DNA from: Gammaproteobacteria bacterium
Lineage (GTDB): Bacteria > Pseudomonadota > Gammaproteobacteria > Steroidobacterales > Steroidobacteraceae
NCBI GenBank assembly: GCA_005877965.1
Contig: VBNP01000005.1
Location: 1 to 19,140, forward strand
DNA length: 19,140 bases
Reading direction: 5' to 3'
Position 1 is the first letter of the stretch. Each line of letters starts with the position of its first letter. The notes beneath the pieces are model-generated. The model had not been told where the DNA came from. It did no database searches and worked only from the letters and a program-made list of their open reading frames with translations. Position numbers and translations under genes: made by a program. Shown in pieces: positions 1-7,477 of this stretch.

Positions 1-130
1 CTTCAAAGTCAGGATTTAGCGTCCCTGCCGGTTTCCACTTTGGTTTCCAACCCCCGTATCTCGCAGAAATATTGAACGTCGTGACGTAAGTTTTCGTTAT
101 CATTTCAGCGACATAGTTCGTTTTTGCCCC

Positions 131-187
131 TGGATTGAAAATCCGCGTGTCGGTGGTTCGATTGTTCGATTCTGCACCTGGCCACCA
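131..187 (+). pseudogene. Decayed 3' half of a tRNA-Phe-like gene
   Basis: The stretch contains a UUGAAAA-type anticodon loop with GAA anticodon (TTGAAAA at 135-141), the 3' anticodon strand TCCGC, a GTGTC variable loop, a GGTGG T-stem strand, a TTCGATT T-loop, and an acceptor-like end CCTGGCCACCA at 177-187. The 5' half (acceptor strand and D arm) is absent. The T-loop is disrupted by an 8-bp near-perfect duplication (TTCGATTG then TTCGATTC, 157-172). It cannot fold as a tRNA and is best read as a relic, typical of a tRNA 3' end carried as an integrase attachment site. The assignment to Phe rests on the anticodon loop and on resemblance to proteobacterial tRNA-Phe remembered by eye. Confidence 0.55.
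136..163 (+). repeat. 28-bp direct repeat, copy 1 (tRNA-Phe-derived)
   Basis: This segment, from TGAAAATCC to GGTTCGATT, is identical base for base and in the same orientation to 7478-7505. It spans the anticodon loop, variable loop and T-arm of the tRNA-like remnant, the usual core of a tRNA attachment site. Sequences on either side of the two copies differ, so the identity stops sharply at 28 bp. Confidence 0.8.
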
Positions 188-276
188 TTTAGATACGCTG
201 GCACACGCAAATTTGCAGACAGGCGCCAGTGCCGTCGACGGCGTAAGATTCTCTGAAAGCGGTCAGACGCCGTGCT

Positions 277-897
277 ATGACATCGCCAGTGAGAAGCGAT
301 TTCTGCCTACGGCGTTACGTCGCAGGTGCACTCTGCGCTCTCCTGCTCTTGTGCGGGTCATCCTGGGCAAGATCCGCCCCCGACGCGAAGCCTCTAACCG
401 CAATTCTCCTCATCGCGCGAGACGACCTGCCCGATTCCAATTTCGCGGACTCGGTTGTGCTCGTGATGAACAACCTCGGTCCCGCCCCGGTCGGCATCAT
501 CATCAACAGGCCGATGGGTATTCCTGTCTCACGTCTCTTTCCCGATCTCAAGCGCCTCGCGAAGGTGCGCGACAAGGTGTACTTCGGCGGACCCGTTGAC
601 TTCGGATCCGTGTGGTTCCTGTTTCGCGCCGCCGCACCGCCCGAGCACGCGATCCAAGCCTGTGACGGAGTCTACTTGAGCGCGGACCGGCAGCTGCTGC
701 TCCAGCTGCTTGGCCGCGACAATCCCGTGGACAGTCTGCGGATCTTCGTCGGCCACGCCGGCTGGGCACCGGGTCAGCTTGAGGCCGAGATCGCACGACG
801 CGACTGGACTCTCAAGCGCGCCGAGATGGAGGCGATCTTCAGCGACAAGTCCGAGCACCCCTGGCCCTCGCCGCAGGCCCCAAAGCGCGGCACTTAG
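277..897 (+). CDS. Exported YqgE/AlgH-family (DUF179) protein
   Basis: This 206-aa protein has the YqgE/AlgH signature: SNFADSVVLV (54-63), GIIINRP (73-79), VYFGGPV (101-107) and FVGHAGWAPGQLEAE (157-171). The family's biochemical function is not established; AlgH was first linked to alginate regulation in Pseudomonas. Ordinary YqgE proteins are cytosolic and start just before the first motif. Here about 35 extra N-terminal residues form a Sec-type signal peptide: basic LRR, hydrophobic AGALCALLLLCG, then a possible cleavage after ARSA. No other Met or Val start offers a leaderless version, so the leader is probably genuine and the product periplasmic. The ribosome site before the ATG is weak. 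No partner gene is evident; the SDR gene follows after 151 bases. Confidence 0.85.
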   Translation: MTSPVRSDFCLRRYVAGALCALLLLCGSSWARSAPDAKPLTAILLIARDDLPDSNFADSVVLVMNNLGPAPVGIIINRPMGIPVSRLFPDLKRLAKVRDKVYFGGPVDFGSVWFLFRAAAPPEHAIQACDGVYLSADRQLLLQLLGRDNPVDSLRIFVGHAGWAPGQLEAEIARRDWTLKRAEMEAIFSDKSEHPWPSPQAPKRGT

Positions 898-1036
898 CGA
901 CCCGCGTTCCGCTCGACATCTGACGTTGTCAACGGTGACCTTCCACCCAGTCGGGAGCGCACCTTCACCAAGTACCAATTCTCGGGGAGGATAAAGCATA
1001 GTTGCGAGCCTGGGACGATGGCGCGAACACGGACAT

Positions 1037-1041
1037 GGGAG
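1037..1041 (+). promoter_or_regulatory. Ribosome binding site of the SDR gene
   Basis: GGGAG lies 7 bases before the ATG at 1049, which supports that start. Confidence 0.5.
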
Positions 1042-1048
1042 CTTAGGG

Positions 1049-1795
1049 ATGAACGGACGTGTGGCGCTGGTCACGGGCGGCGGCCGCGGGATCGGGCGCG
1101 AGGCGGCGCTGCTGCTGTCGGCAGCGGGTGCGCGCGTGATGATCGTGGCGCGCAGCGCGACGGAACTGGCGGCCGTTGGCCTCGAATACGTCGCGGCCGA
1201 CCTGGGCACCACTGAAGGCTGCGCCCTGGCCGTTGCCGAGACCGAGCGACGGCTGGGGCCGATTGACGTGCTGGTTGTGAACCACGGGATCGGCTCGGCC
1301 CACGAGCGGCTCGTGTGGGAGCAGGACCCCGAGGTCTGGCGCGAGACGATGCGCATCAACCTCGACGGTCCGTTCGAGCTCGCGCGGCTGACGGCAGGCG
1401 GCATGTGCAAGCGCGGCTTCGGCCGACTCGTATTCACCAGTTCGACCGCCGGCGAGAAAGCCGAACGCTCCGGCAGCGCGTACACCGCCTCCAAGCATGG
1501 GATTATCGGGCTCGCGCGCGCGGTCGCACAGGACGCCGGGCCGTTCGGAGTCACATCCAACGCGGTGCTGCCTGGCTGGGTGCGAACGGCAATGGCCGAG
1601 CGCTCGGCGGAGACGGAGGCCGAACGGCGCGGCATCAGCGTCGAGCAGGTGTGGTGCGAGCGCGCCGCGATCTACCCGCAGAACCGGGTGCTGCAGCCGC
1701 GCGAGGTCGCGCAGGTGATCGCGTTCCTGTGCAGCGACGCTGCCGGGGGCGTGAACGGCGAGGCGATCACCGTGGCTCTCGGCGGCATGTGGTAG
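1049..1795 (+). CDS. Short-chain dehydrogenase/reductase (SDR) family oxidoreductase
   Basis: A classical 248-aa SDR, cytosolic and NAD(P)H-dependent. The Rossmann glycine motif TGGGRGIG is at 9-16. The usual NNAG is VNHG at 77-80, with His in place of Ala. The catalytic residues are N104 (INLDG), S132, Y145 and K149 (YTASK), followed by the PGW loop at 175-177 and the FabG-like C terminus GGMW. The segment between beta2 and the Asp-binding loop is shorter than in FabG. The substrate cannot be read from sequence; a 3-oxoacyl or hydroxy-acid/alcohol reductase role is typical for this length. The gene stands alone, with 208 bases to the next start. Confidence 0.9.
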   Translation: MNGRVALVTGGGRGIGREAALLLSAAGARVMIVARSATELAAVGLEYVAADLGTTEGCALAVAETERRLGPIDVLVVNHGIGSAHERLVWEQDPEVWRETMRINLDGPFELARLTAGGMCKRGFGRLVFTSSTAGEKAERSGSAYTASKHGIIGLARAVAQDAGPFGVTSNAVLPGWVRTAMAERSAETEAERRGISVEQVWCERAAIYPQNRVLQPREVAQVIAFLCSDAAGGVNGEAITVALGGMW

Positions 1796-1990
1796 GCAGG
1801 GACCGATCTCAAACGGCGCAGCTGCAGGGCGGGGTACGCAAGCGATCTGGACGAGGTGTTTTCGCCGTTACGGTCCTTTTGAAGCATGAGTAAAATATTG
1901 GCTTGACTGCGGATCGGATCGGCGGGCGCGCTTCAGATCAAGCTTGCCGGTCACCTTCTCGCCAGCATCGAACCTCTCATCAGACTTTGT

Positions 1991-1995
1991 GGAGG
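1991..1995 (+). promoter_or_regulatory. Ribosome binding site fixing the start of the Asp-box protein
   Basis: A perfect GGAGG ends 8 bases before the ATG at 2004. It selects that start over an in-frame ATG 20 codons upstream (1944), whose extra residues would precede and bury the signal peptide. Confidence 0.7.
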
Positions 1996-2003
1996 ACCCA
2001 GCC

Positions 2004-3122
2004 ATGCGTCTCAAGATGCTTCGCGTGCTAGCCCTCGTGCTGGCGGTCTCGGTCAATGCCTCAGCGCTCGCCGACTCGCACGTCGCCAAGGGCGACGTCG
2101 CCACCCTGCGCCCACCGACGCTAACACCCCAGCAGAGCGGCACTCTCAACCGGCTGCAGGCGGTGAGCCCGGTCAACTCACGCGTGGTGTGGGCCAGCGG
2201 CGTGGGCGGCACCTATGTCGTCACCACCGATGGCGGCGCAACCTGGCGGGCGGGCGTGGTTGCGGGGGCCGAACAACTCCAGTTCCGCGATGTGCAGGGG
2301 GTGAGCGCAACGGTCGCCTATCTCTTGTCCGCGGGCGTCGGCCCGGCTTCCCGCATCTATAAGACCGAGGATGGCGGAGCATCCTGGTCGCTGCAATTCC
2401 AGAACCTGGACCCGGACGCATTTTATGACTGCTTCGCGTTCTGGACCGCGCGCCGCGGTATCGCCATGAGCGACGCCGTCAACGGCCGGTTTCCCGTGAT
2501 CCAGACGCCCGACGGCACGACCTGGACGGATATCGGCGACAGGTTGCCGGCGGCGCAGCTCGGAGAAGCGGCGTTCGCGGCGAGCGGCACGTGCGTTGCG
2601 ACCCAAGGGAGAAGCCGGGCTTGGATCGGCACCGGCGGCGCGGCGAAGGCCAGAATCCTCGCGACGACCGACGGCGGCCACACGTGGGCCGCGTATGACA
2701 CGCCCATCGTCCAGGGCACCGCGAGCTCCGGTGTGTTCAGCGTCGATTTCCGCGATCCGTTGCACGGCATCCTCGGCGCTGGCGAGCTAGCGGCGCCCAC
2801 CGCATTCGCCGACACCGTCGCCCGCTCGAGCGACGGCGGGAAGACCTGGCAGCTCACGAGCCGCCCGCCAGTCCCGGGCGCGATTTACGGTCTGAGCTAC
2901 GTGCGCGAGCGCTCTACAGAGGGCGACGCTGATGAGGAGGCGAGCGCGACGCGGGCCGTCGTGGTCACCGGGCCGGGCGGCGCGGCCTGGTCACCCGACG
3001 AAGGGGACACTTGGGCCAGCCTAACAGGGCTTGCGAACTACTGGGCTGTGGCGTTCGCAAGCCCGCACGCGGGTTGGTTGGTAGGCACGCAGGGCAGGGT
3101 TGTAAAAATCAGTTTTGAATAG
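2004..3122 (+). CDS. Exported Asp-box (BNR) beta-propeller protein, Ycf48/sialidase-like fold
   Basis: The 372-aa product starts with a clear Sec signal peptide (basic MRLKMLR, hydrophobic VLALVLAVSV, cleavage near ASALA-DS). The mature part carries six Asp-box motifs of the form S/T-x-D-G-G-x-T-W: TTDGGATW, TEDGGASW, TPDGTTW, TTDGGHTW, SSDGGKTW and a degenerate SPDEGDTW. Such motifs occur in sialidases, VPS10 domains and Ycf48-like photosystem assembly factors. No sialidase catalytic set (Arg triad, FRIP) is seen, so an enzymatic role is not supported. A periplasmic scaffold or binding role is likely. The next gene, an exported amidohydrolase, follows 64 bases later on the same strand and may share the transcript. 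Confidence 0.85.
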   Translation: MRLKMLRVLALVLAVSVNASALADSHVAKGDVATLRPPTLTPQQSGTLNRLQAVSPVNSRVVWASGVGGTYVVTTDGGATWRAGVVAGAEQLQFRDVQGVSATVAYLLSAGVGPASRIYKTEDGGASWSLQFQNLDPDAFYDCFAFWTARRGIAMSDAVNGRFPVIQTPDGTTWTDIGDRLPAAQLGEAAFAASGTCVATQGRSRAWIGTGGAAKARILATTDGGHTWAAYDTPIVQGTASSGVFSVDFRDPLHGILGAGELAAPTAFADTVARSSDGGKTWQLTSRPPVPGAIYGLSYVRERSTEGDADEEASATRAVVVTGPGGAAWSPDEGDTWASLTGLANYWAVAFASPHAGWLVGTQGRVVKISFE

Positions 3123-3166
3123 CGGTTGGGATCGGTAGCGATAGCGATACGGCCAGCGGACAGCGT

Positions 3167-3174
3167 GGAAGGAG
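3167..3174 (+). promoter_or_regulatory. Ribosome binding site of the amidohydrolase gene
   Basis: GGAAGGAG lies 9 bases before TTG 3184 and 12 before ATG 3187. Both codons are in frame and adjacent; the protein differs by one residue. I use ATG 3187. Confidence 0.6.
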
Positions 3175-3186
3175 CTGGTCGCCTTG

Positions 3187-4869
3187 ATGAGCCGTGCTGC
3201 GTTTTGCCTCTCACTCTTCCTGCCGGCAATTGCCACGGTCGCTCACGATGCGAACGCGCCGTTCGATCTGGTAATTGTCCACGGGCGGATCATTGATGGA
3301 ACGGGTTCACCCTGGTATTCGGCTGATGTTGGAATTCGTAACGGCAGGATTGCCGCCATCGGCAACCTCGAACGGGAGGCGCGCGCGAAAACCGTTGACG
3401 CTCACGACCATGTGGTGGCGCCTGGGTTCATCGACATGCTGGGCCAGTCCGAACTGAGCATTCTGGTCGAGCCGCGGCTGCCGTCGAAGATATTTCAGGG
3501 CGTTACCACCGAAATAACGGGCGAGGGGGATTCGGTGGCACCGCTCAATGACTCCATCGTTCGGGCCGACCGGAAGGTTTATGAGCATTACGTCGTAACG
3601 CCGGATTGGCGCACCTTGCGGCAATACTTTGCGCGAGTCGAAAAACAGGGCATCGGGATCAATTTCGCTACTTACGTTGGCGCGACGAGCGTCCGCAGAA
3701 TGGTTCTGGGGGACGAGGACCGGCGACCCACCCCGGAGCAGTTGGACAAGATGAAGTGGCTCGTGGCAGAGAGCATGCGCGCAGGTGCCATGGGGCTTTC
3801 CAGCGCGTTGGAATATGCGCCAGCACCGTATGCGACCACGGACGAGCTCATAGCGCTGGCGCGGGAGGCCGCGAAGTTCGGCGGGATCTACGCTACCCAT
3901 ATGCGCAGCGAGGGCGACGGCATCATGTCGGCACTCGAGGAGGCTCTCAGGATTGGCCGCGAGGCCGGTATTCCGGTCGAGATCTGGCACTTGAAGACCG
4001 CGGGAAAGAACAACTGGGGTCGAATGCCACAGGTGGTGGCGAAGATCGATGCAGCGCGCGCATCGGGGACCGACATCAGCGCCAATACCTATGCCTACAC
4101 CGCCTGGTACAACGATCTCTCCGCCTTCATTCCACCGTGGGCCCATGATGGCGGCAACGCCAAACTCATTGCCCGACTCAGGGATCCAGTGCTTCGGGTC
4201 CGCATTCGCAAAGACATGTTGAGCGCTTCAAGCGAGTGGGACAACGAATGGGACGAGATTTCCAGCCCGGAGGCGGTGGTCATCGGTGTGGTGCACAGGG
4301 CCAGTCTGCTGCCGCTCCAGGGCAAGACTCTCGCCGACGTGGCAAGGATCTGGAAAAAGGATTCAATGGACTCACTATTCGATCTCCTCATTGAAGACGA
4401 TGCGCTCACCGGCGTGGCAGTGTTCGGGATGTCCGAGACCGACGTCGCATTTGCGCTTGAGCAACCGTGGGTTTCGGTGGACAACGATTCCTCCGGTACC
4501 TCACCAGATGGAATCCTGGGGCAGGAGCACCCGCATCCGCGCGCCTACGGGACTTTCCCGCGGATCCTGCGCAAATACGTGAGAGAAGAGAGGAAGCTCA
4601 CGTTGCACGATGCCATTCGAAAGTTTACGGCATTGCCCGCCCAGCGCATGCGCTTGACCGATCGTGGCGTCCTGAAGGAGGGGATGTGGGCCGATATCGT
4701 GATCTTCGATCCGGCAACGATCCGCGACACTGCTACCTTTGAAAGCCCCAATCGGCTGTCTGAGGGGATGGAGTATGTGTTGGTCAACGGCGCGCCGGTG
4801 ATTGAGGGGGGCAAGATGACCGGTGCCCTGCCTGGGAAGATATTGCACGGACCCGGTTATGAACCGTGA
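3187..4869 (+). CDS. Exported amidohydrolase, N-acyl-D-amino-acid deacylase (D-aminoacylase) type, lacking the HxH motif
   Basis: A 560-aa member of the amidohydrolase superfamily. A signal peptide (hydrophobic FCLSLFLPAIATV, cleavage near ANA) precedes the first composite-domain strand (DLVIVHGRIIDGTG, 27-40). The D-aminoacylase hallmarks follow: ATHMRSEG with H238, IWHLKTAG with H268, DNDSSGTSPDG (432-442), HPHPRAYGTFPRIL, and the C-terminal LKEGMWADIVIFDP. Characterised D-aminoacylases bind zinc through an early HxH and a Cys after GVTT. Here the first site reads FIDMLGQS (81-88), with Leu and Gln in place of both His, and the second reads GVTTEITGEGDS, without the Cys. The barrel His pair and late Asp remain. 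It may use one metal, or another chemistry, on periplasmic acyl-amino acids or peptides. It is likely co-transcribed with the Asp-box gene. Confidence 0.82.
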   Translation: MSRAAFCLSLFLPAIATVAHDANAPFDLVIVHGRIIDGTGSPWYSADVGIRNGRIAAIGNLEREARAKTVDAHDHVVAPGFIDMLGQSELSILVEPRLPSKIFQGVTTEITGEGDSVAPLNDSIVRADRKVYEHYVVTPDWRTLRQYFARVEKQGIGINFATYVGATSVRRMVLGDEDRRPTPEQLDKMKWLVAESMRAGAMGLSSALEYAPAPYATTDELIALAREAAKFGGIYATHMRSEGDGIMSALEEALRIGREAGIPVEIWHLKTAGKNNWGRMPQVVAKIDAARASGTDISANTYAYTAWYNDLSAFIPPWAHDGGNAKLIARLRDPVLRVRIRKDMLSASSEWDNEWDEISSPEAVVIGVVHRASLLPLQGKTLADVARIWKKDSMDSLFDLLIEDDALTGVAVFGMSETDVAFALEQPWVSVDNDSSGTSPDGILGQEHPHPRAYGTFPRILRKYVREERKLTLHDAIRKFTALPAQRMRLTDRGVLKEGMWADIVIFDPATIRDTATFESPNRLSEGMEYVLVNGAPVIEGGKMTGALPGKILHGPGYEP

Positions 4870-4950
4870 GCAACCTGCGGGTCGGCCACGAAAGTCAGCT
4901 TAGGTCGAAATGCAGGTGTCCGAGCGAGGTCGGTCAGGCGCCTGCGCCGC

Positions 4951-5493
4951 TCAGCCGTCAACCTTCGCCATCTGCAGCAGCTTTGTGACGGTGTTCCAGT
5001 TGCGGGCTGTCGCGTCAACATGGACGCACCGTTCCGCATTTGCGGCCAATTTCGAGACAGCAAATCCATCCGGTGTGTGTAGATAGAAGACCTTGCCCCT
5101 GAGAGCGAAGGCTTCCCTGCCGGATCTGAGTCGGTTGAGAGATGCCAGGTCCGCACAGAGTGGCTCCTCGGAGAGAAAGAAGAGATGCAGCGTCTTAGGC
5201 TGGCTCTCGGCCCTGGGGAAGGGATTATTGGAGGCTGCTCTCTCCAACTCCTTGACGCTCAGCACCACGACCTTTGGACGCAGGCCTTTTGCCTTGTGCA
5301 CTGCACGGCCGATGCGACTGGCCAACGAATTCGCACTACGCGCCGTGCTGCGAAATACGGCGTTACCGCTTTGGATGTAAGTGCGCACGTCGGCGAAGCC
5401 TTCACGCTGTAGAAGCGCAGCAAGGTCCTTCATTGGCAGCGAGTTGCTACCCATGACATTGATCCCGCGGAACAGCGCTATCCAGGTACTCAC
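4951..5493 (-). CDS. DUF1697 family protein
   Basis: The 180-aa protein matches DUF1697 at its usual length: LFRGINVMGSNSLPMKDL near the N terminus, then GFADVRTYIQSGNAVF, a central PFP (NNPFPRAES), and a C-terminal NWNTVTKLLQM helix. The family is soluble and of unknown function. The start is a GTG at 5493 (protein begins MSTWIALF), supported by the family N terminus, although no clear Shine-Dalgarno precedes it. The gene converges on the amidohydrolase with about 80 bases between stops and is divergent from the HAD gene, with 104 bases shared upstream. Confidence 0.85.
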   Translation of the reverse strand: MSTWIALFRGINVMGSNSLPMKDLAALLQREGFADVRTYIQSGNAVFRSTARSANSLASRIGRAVHKAKGLRPKVVVLSVKELERAASNNPFPRAESQPKTLHLFFLSEEPLCADLASLNRLRSGREAFALRGKVFYLHTPDGFAVSKLAANAERCVHVDATARNWNTVTKLLQMAKVDG

Positions 5494-5597
5494 GGTGCGA
5501 CGCTATCAGCATGATGGTTCGCCATTCAACGTACGCGCTTGGGCCCTTCAGAGCCGAATGAGCTTCGCCTGGTCCTCGTCTGTGATATTAGATCGGG

Positions 5598-6296
5598 ATG
5601 GGCCTGCGCGGCATGAAGTATAAGGGCATAGTCTTTGACTTTAACGGCGTGTTGTTCCGGGATGCCGATTTGCAGGTCAAGTCGTGGCAAGTTATCGCGA
5701 AGAACCTGCGCGGACGCGAGATGACAGACGATGAGCTCGCCACTCACATGCACGGTCGTCCGAACTCCTACGTGTTGAGCTACTTGGCCGGCCGAACGAT
5801 TGCGGGGCAAGAACTTCTCGATCTAATTCAGGCCAAGGAGTCGTTCTATCGCGAATTGTGCCTGTCGAAGCCACGCCGCCTGGTGCTGTCGCCCGGCGCG
5901 CAGGATCTTCTTGAGGCGCTTGTGCACAGCAACATCCCGCGAACCATCGCGACCTCCTCGGAGATCACGAATCTGAGGTTCTTCATAGAGCACCTGCGCT
6001 TGGACCGATGGTTCGACGTGGCGAAAATTGTCTACGACGACGGCGTTCGCCCCGGAAAACCAGCACCGGATGTGTATCTGGCGGCCGTACGGAATATTGG
6101 GATCGCCCCGAGTGAGTGCGTAGTGGTCGAAGACGCGGTCTCTGGACTCGCCGCAGCCTACGCTGCCGCTATCGGCTATATCGTCGCGATCGGTGCGCCT
6201 GCAGCATTGCGAAGGCTGTCGGCCTGCAACGGTGTGGCCACCGCGATCAAGAGCCTGAGAGATTTTCCACGCGAGCGGCTGCTGGATCGGACGTAG
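5598..6296 (+). CDS. HAD-superfamily hydrolase, beta-phosphoglucomutase-like, with Asn in motif I
   Basis: A 232-aa HAD subfamily IA protein. Motif I is FDFNGVLF (13-20): the nucleophile D14 is present, but the second Asp of DxD, normally the general acid/base, is N16. Motif II is TSS (119-121), motif III is K154 in GKPAPDVY, and motif IV is VVVEDAVSG with E178 and D179. A helical cap lies between about residues 22 and 95. These proteins act on small phosphorylated metabolites (sugar phosphates, phosphoglycolate); the substrate is not predictable. An alternative start is M6 at 5613; neither has a strong ribosome site. The stop is 5 bases from the end of the convergent transporter gene. Confidence 0.85.
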   Translation: MGLRGMKYKGIVFDFNGVLFRDADLQVKSWQVIAKNLRGREMTDDELATHMHGRPNSYVLSYLAGRTIAGQELLDLIQAKESFYRELCLSKPRRLVLSPGAQDLLEALVHSNIPRTIATSSEITNLRFFIEHLRLDRWFDVAKIVYDDGVRPGKPAPDVYLAAVRNIGIAPSECVVVEDAVSGLAAAYAAAIGYIVAIGAPAALRRLSACNGVATAIKSLRDFPRERLLDRT

Positions 6297-6301
6297 AGGG
6301 A

Positions 6302-7138
6302 TCATGATGCGTAGCCGATGCACACAGCCCCGAGTGTGACTGCTATGCATACAAGAATACGGCGGCGCGTGAGCGCTTCCCCAAGGACCATACGCCCAAG
6401 CAGCGCGGAGAAGACAATGCTGGTTTCGCGCAGGGCTGAGATCGGACCTACCATTCCCACGGCGAGCGCGGCGGTAATTGCTCCGTAGCTTAAGAGTGAA
6501 ATAATGCCACCTGCCAGCGCCTTCACAGTCTCTCGTGACCGCAGGTCCACCACAATTCTTCGCCTGAGGAGCAAGAACGCAAGGGGCAGAAGAGCGCCGT
6601 AGATCAGGAAGATCCAGGCCGCATAGGACTGCGCGCTCCCTGCGAGGCGCACACCGATGGCGTCGGCGGTGACGTAGCTCGCGACGAACGAGGCTGTTGC
6701 GAGCGCGAGAACAACCGATTTTGCTCCGGCTCGCGTTCTGCCAAAGGCGAGGCTGATAATCCCAACGCAAATCAACATCACGCCAAACAACGCGGATTTG
6801 CTCAATCGCTGACCTGCGAGAACGAAACCGCCAATGCTCACCATGAGCGGCACGCTACCCCTGACAATCGGGTAGACCTGTCCCAATTCGCCGTATCGAT
6901 AGGCATGAGCCAGAAAGATGCTGTAACCAACCTGTAAGACTGCCGAGATGCCCAGATACACCCAGCTCTGCGTCGAGGGCAGGGGCAGGAGCAGTGCAAA
7001 AGGAATAGCGGCGACCGTCGTCGCAAAGCTCATGATCGTGACAAACCACAACCGATCGACACCGCTTCGCAATGCGGCGTTCCATGTTGCATGCAACACT
7101 GCTGCAAAGAGCGTCAAACCGATGACAGTCGGACTCAT
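6302..7138 (-). CDS. EamA/DMT-superfamily membrane transporter
   Basis: The 278-aa product is almost entirely hydrophobic, with about ten predicted membrane helices arranged as two EamA repeats. The first repeat ends near YPIVRGSVPLMVSIGGFVLAGQRLS (about 89-113). The second ends near ALRETSIVFSALLGRMVLGE followed by a final helix VCIAVTLGAVCIGYA. This layout and length are standard for drug/metabolite exporters of the inner membrane. The substrate is unknown (amino acids, nucleotide sugars and other metabolites occur in the family). The ATG at 7138 begins right before the first helix. The gene is convergent with the HAD gene. Confidence 0.88.
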   Translation of the reverse strand: MSPTVIGLTLFAAVLHATWNAALRSGVDRLWFVTIMSFATTVAAIPFALLLPLPSTQSWVYLGISAVLQVGYSIFLAHAYRYGELGQVYPIVRGSVPLMVSIGGFVLAGQRLSKSALFGVMLICVGIISLAFGRTRAGAKSVVLALATASFVASYVTADAIGVRLAGSAQSYAAWIFLIYGALLPLAFLLLRRRIVVDLRSRETVKALAGGIISLLSYGAITAALAVGMVGPISALRETSIVFSALLGRMVLGEALTRRRILVCIAVTLGAVCIGYAS

Positions 7139-7381
7139 TTTCCGAGGCGGCTATACTGGGCTGCGCGTCCGCCGGCGTTCGCGCGCGGTGGTGCGCGTCG
7201 GCGCGTCAAGCGGCCCCTGCGCGCTGAACGTGCCGCGGCACCGACTCGATCACCATCGGGGCGGCCGCCGAGGTCGTTCACGGGCGCACAGGACGTTCGC
7301 TCGTATTTCAAATCATTGCTCCGTACCGCCTGAGGGCCGGCAAATGAGCCTGCAATATCGCAGAGCGCTATCTGTGAAAAT

Positions 7382-7395
7382 CAGATACTTATCTG
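7382..7395. promoter_or_regulatory. Palindrome, possible operator
   Basis: CAGATA, two spacer bases, then TATCTG: perfect 6-bp arms. It lies about 200 bases upstream of the TIR gene start. The shape suits a dimeric regulator, but no regulator can be named. Confidence 0.3.
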
Positions 7396-7408
7396 CGCGT
7401 AACTGCGC

Positions 7409-7418
7409 GGAATATTCC
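7409..7418. promoter_or_regulatory. Second palindrome, possible operator
   Basis: GGAATATTCC is a perfect 10-bp palindrome, 13 bases downstream of the first one. Between the two, the heptamer CTGCGCG occurs twice as a direct repeat, 10 bases apart. Confidence 0.3.
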
Positions 7419-7477
7419 ATGACTCGCTTTACACAATCCCTGCACGATCAGTAGCTTGAGCGTTTCAGGCCGTGAAC

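Noticed and set aside
1..103. Open minus-strand frame from an ATG at 103 to the window edge
   Set aside because: Only 34 codons, no ribosome site, and no recognisable family; a gene entering from the left (such as an integrase) cannot be shown from this.
984..1042. Strong GGGGAGG site followed by a TTG-started 14-codon frame before the SDR gene
   Set aside because: A leader peptide is possible, but a TTG start with 11-base spacing and no hairpins or regulatory codon runs gives too little support.
529..1635. Long minus-strand frame of 368 codons
   Set aside because: It lies antisense to the YqgE and SDR genes, has low-complexity Arg/Ser/Pro-rich text and no family pattern: a shadow caused by high GC.
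1891..1896. TAAAAT as a -10 box upstream of the Asp-box gene
   Set aside because: No -35 element with more than two or three matches lies at a proper distance.
5823..6770. Minus-strand frame of 315 codons
   Set aside because: It overlaps the HAD gene in antisense and the EamA gene in another frame; both of those have clear family motifs and this does not.
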